NCBI GenBank assembly: GCA_040954595.2
Contig: CM082595.2
Span: 7,068,001-7,132,000 of the forward strand
From: Balanoglossus misakiensis
Taxonomy: Eukaryota; Hemichordata
Length of the DNA stretch: 64,000 bases
Direction of reading: 5' to 3'
Below the pieces are notes generated by a model. The model did no database searches and was not told the origin of the DNA. It worked only from the letters and a program-made list of their open reading frames with translations. This document shows, one piece after another, positions 61,593 to 64,000 of this stretch. The first letter of the stretch is position 1. Every line of letters begins with the position of its first letter. A program made the position numbers and the translations under genes.

Positions 61593-63853
61593 TGACTGAC
61601 TGACTGACTGACTGACTGACTGACTGACTGACTGACTGACTGACTGACTGACTGACTGACTGACAGACAGACAGACTGACTGGCAGACAGACACAGACAG
61701 ACAGAAAGACTGACTGACGGACACACAGACATGAAGCCAGCAGACAGGCAGGCGGATGGATCAGACCTAATGTAATATTGGATGGGTGGATGAACGAAAG
61801 GAGGGATGGATAGATGGATGGAGGGATGATGAGTAAGCAAGCAATGGTTGGATAGATATCAAAGTTTAACGAAGACATTTCGGTTATACTGACGCTGAAA
61901 TGTTCTCTTCCACCAGACTTCGAAAAAGCAAAACGAGGTGAAACAGCAGAAAACTGAGAAGACCCCAAGTAAAACACACAATCTCTGTGATTTATTCAAG
62001 ACACCCAAACTGCGAATGACAACTTTAATTATTGCTAGTAACTGGTGAGTGTGAATTTTGCACCGCTCTCGTGTGTCAAGACATGGACATTGCTCTATAC
62101 TGCTTGAGCATAGTCTTCCGTAAATATATATTACTAGTATTAATATATACATTTAAATATATTTGGTTGGAAATATATGTTAACCAGACACGTGATTGTT
62201 TCAAACCGCATATAGGTAGGAAGATTTCATTTATTTATGAACGAGAAAAATGTGTGCGTCACTGGTGTAGAGACAGTTCGCCCAGTGTTCCGACGTTTTG
62301 TCATTTTACGGTAAAAAACATTAACGTAGGCCTAAGCATGCTCTAACATTTCATAACATAACATAACATAACATGACATAACATAACATAACATGCCTGA
62401 ATAAAAATACCGAATTAATGCAGGCATTTACATTATTTTCATAGTCTACAGCCAGCTTCTATAGACTCCCCGACCAAGGACTGTCCATATTTTAGTTTTC
62501 TGTTCAACTAACGTAATCTGTATGACTGTCAGCTTGTACATTAAGCATGTCTATATTCTATTTAGGCAAATCACACGTGTGTTTTGTTCTTCATATCTTC
62601 CAGGTTTGCGTTGACAATGTCGTATTTTGGCCTCTCCATATTTTCAACGTCACTGGCCGGCAATCATTATGTGAACTTCGCCCTCTCCGGCGCAGTGGAA
62701 ATTCCCTCCATTATACTTTCCACTTTCATCATCAACCGCTGGGGGCGGTCCAAGCCAATCGCGTTGTTCAACATTATCTCTGGTTTATCCTGTGTCCTGT
62801 GTCCCTTTCCTACAAAAGGTAAAGTACAACATTTCAGGAAGGGAGGGGGGGGGGGGGGTCATCAATCTAAACAACAGACAGACTTTAATAAACGATAAAT
62901 GTGTCCTCCTTTTTCACGCCATGATCCTTTCCTAAGGTTAGTTTTATGTTCTACTCTATAGGTTGTACGCGTCAAGTAAACTGTTGGTGCACTCGTGTGG
63001 TTTTTGCCGGCGGTGTCTCATATACGAACTGCCTATGGCTTTTTCTTTGATTTTCTCTCAATCATCCCCGCCAAAGTCATCACATACCAGCCACAGAAAC
63101 TCTCCGAACGGGACCAAGGGTCCCATAGCTTCAGTGTAGTCAAATGCTAAACGTGAAAATGATGAATGTTGGATTAATTTGTTTTGACAGATTTGGAGTA
63201 TCTGGCAACAACGCTGGCTTTGGTCGGCAAACTCGGCGCGGCTGCTGCGTATTGGTCGGGTTTTGTCCACGTGACCGAGCTCTTTCCAACTGTCGTTAGG
63301 TAATTATATAACATTCACTTTCGCAGTATATGTATGTCGGTTTGTTTGGTTGAATGATCCAATATTCACGGTCACCTATGCAAAAATAGCTACAGTTACC
63401 ATGGCAAATTGAGATCTAGCCAATCACAGATTTTTTGTGGGTGGCACACGCGAAAAAAAGAGCGCCACCATATGTTCTTTAGAACGCTCAAATACGCTAT
63501 TTCAGCCATATATGGGCGTATGTAAATTGGAGGTGACTGTATACCTTTAACTGTCTGCAGCATATACACAATGTATGTAAGGATTGCACCCATTGCAATG
63601 TTAAAGCAAAACGTTTAAATGTGAACTTCTTTCATTTTTTCAGCAATATAGGAATCGGCCTGAGTATATTTTCCGGGCGTATAGCTGCAATATTACTACC
63701 ATTTACACGGTTGTTGGCGGATATATGGCTGCCATTTCCATACGTCATCATAGGCACCCTGACGGCGATTACCGGAAGTTTGATCGCCTTACTACCGGAA
63801 ACAGTGAACCTCCCTTTACCGGCAACAATTGAAGAGTTTGAAGAAATGCACAA
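57980..63853 (+). CDS. SLC22-family organic ion transporter (3' end beyond window)
   Basis: Exons: 57980-58357, 59405-59508, 60015-60169, 60738-60912, 61248-61338, 61917-62044, 62604-62818, 63191-63299, 63644-63853. The first ATG is followed by MDFDDALAFIGDFG, the usual SLC22 N-terminus. Features in order are TM1, a large outer loop with possible N-glycosylation sites (NGT, NAS), WDLVC, MFS motif A split by an intron (GAISDR / YGR), paired helices, EWTGASKR, PESPRWL, a basic cytoplasmic loop, NRWGRSK and a C-terminal LPET...LPATIEE. These plasma-membrane MFS carriers move organic cations, anions or carnitine; the substrate cannot be assigned. The donor AAA/GTAACT at 61338 was chosen for phase. 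At the 63299/63644 junction a Ser replaces the usual Arg. A last exon should lie to the right. Confidence 0.9.
58358..59404. other. SLC22 intron 1
   Basis: 1047-bp intron with GTAAGT donor and TTTCTAG acceptor. It contains a run of about 17 G (59090-59106). No coding sequence supported. Confidence 0.6.
59564..59908. mobile_element. Foldback MITE in SLC22 intron 2
   Basis: A long imperfect palindrome of about 345 bp. It begins TTAAAGGGACACAGTCTCTC and ends GAGAGAGATACTTTGT, has inner arms around GTGAATCAACGTT / AACGTTGATTCAC, and a central hairpin CTCGCCAAAATGAATAA / TTATTCATTTTGGCGAG. The right half alone is present at the importin/SLC22 junctions of units A and B, where the end reads TTTGTCCCTTTAA. 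A TTAA-containing terminus would suit a TTAA-targeting family. Confidence 0.75.
60209..60442. mobile_element. Foldback MITE in SLC22 intron 3
   Basis: About 115-bp arms: AAGTAGGGTAGTAGGAGAAA at the left pairs with TTTCTCCTACTACCCTACTT at the right. The centre also pairs (GAGTCACTGGAC / GTCCAGTGACTC). Only part of the left arm is present in the unit A copy at 8020-8100. No coding capacity. Confidence 0.8.
61027..61136. mobile_element. Short hairpin element in SLC22 intron 4
   Basis: Near-perfect arms of about 50 bp around a 6-base loop: AATCTGATTAAAATCAGATG at the left and CATCTGATTTTAATCAGATT at the right. It is a palindromic MITE or hairpin relic. Confidence 0.75.
61436..61735. repeat. GACA/GACG/GACT tetranucleotide microsatellite
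   Basis: About 300 bp in SLC22 intron 5 built of blocks of GACA, GACG, GACA again and GACT. It produces long serine/cysteine/valine-rich ORFs on the opposite strand that are artefacts. Confidence 0.95.
62349..62396. repeat. ACATA pentanucleotide microsatellite
   Basis: Tandem CATAA units with occasional CATGA variants in SLC22 intron 6. Confidence 0.9.
63369..63545. mobile_element. MITE candidate in SLC22 intron 8
   Basis: It starts CGGTCACCT and ends AGGTGACTGTA, short inverted termini about 170 bp apart. A second copy of the same terminus (ACAGTCACCTCCAATTTA) starts near 63981 and runs off the window. Two nearby copies of one terminus support a repeated element. Confidence 0.5.
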
Positions 63854-63980
63854 GTAAGTAGAATCGCGATGTGGCCACTCTTGCTATACTAACAAATGAA
63901 ATTATGTGAGAATAAAAACAGAGTTTTTATTTGCTGTAGTTAAGAGGTCTTTGTGCGAATCAAAGGTATACACTAATAAT

Positions 63981-64000
63981 ACAGTCACCTCCAATTTACA
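63981..64000. mobile_element. Terminus of a second MITE copy (cut by window edge)
   Basis: The last 20 bases are the reverse complement of the right end of the element at 63369-63545. Confidence 0.5.

Noticed and set aside
61370-61977. Long - strand ORFs of repeated serine, valine, cysteine and leucine
   Set aside because: They are the antisense translation of the GACN microsatellite; all frames stay open because of the repeat.
1-64000. CRISPR arrays, operons, ribosome binding sites, tRNA or rRNA genes
   Set aside because: The DNA is plainly animal with spliced genes. No spaced direct repeats of CRISPR type and no tRNA-like cloverleaf were seen by eye.

Overview
Animal genomic DNA, AT-rich, with multi-exon genes, canonical GT-AG introns, MITE-like foldbacks and an L1-type LINE. 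The gene families (importin-7, SLC22 transporter, NHL propeller) and the intron style fit an invertebrate deuterostome such as a hemichordate, amphioxus or echinoderm. The species cannot be fixed from sequence alone.

Layout. Most of the window is a tandem segmental duplication in the same orientation: unit A (1-21174), unit B (21175-48390) and a truncated unit C (48391-55861). Each unit begins inside the last exon of a large + strand gene. It then carries a broken 3' half of importin-7 on the - strand. Units A and B continue with one orphan SLC22 exon, a repeat-rich spacer and a complete large gene. Unit C stops abruptly inside an importin exon. It is followed by unrelated DNA and then by a multi-exon SLC22 gene (57980 onwards) that runs off the right edge.

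Main gene. Two complete nine-exon copies (11869-21707 and 35849-48923) and the tail of a third (1-533) encode an unusual protein predicted at 1833 aa. It has three degenerate repeats of a GT-B N-terminal lobe, a fourth more complete lobe, a GT-B C-lobe with an E-x7-E-like motif, a central unknown region, an 18-residue helical repeat array, an acidic/basic linker and a six-blade NHL propeller. All splice phases agree in both copies and both remain open. The propeller exons differ by about 41 substitutions (my count by eye), only about 3 of them synonymous. Changes cluster at equivalent places in each blade, while neighbouring intron is about 1% diverged. This resembles a diversifying recognition receptor family with a glycosyltransferase-like N-terminus, and it is the most interesting system here.

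Passengers. The three importin-7 pieces lack the N-terminal half and share a frameshift, so the ancestor was already a pseudogene. Each copy then gained private lesions. Unit B carries two later insertions absent from A: a 2.6-kb terminal-inverted-repeat element upstream of the gene, and a 5'-truncated LINE with a perfect target duplication in the last intron. Short TACCGGTA insertions differ between copies.
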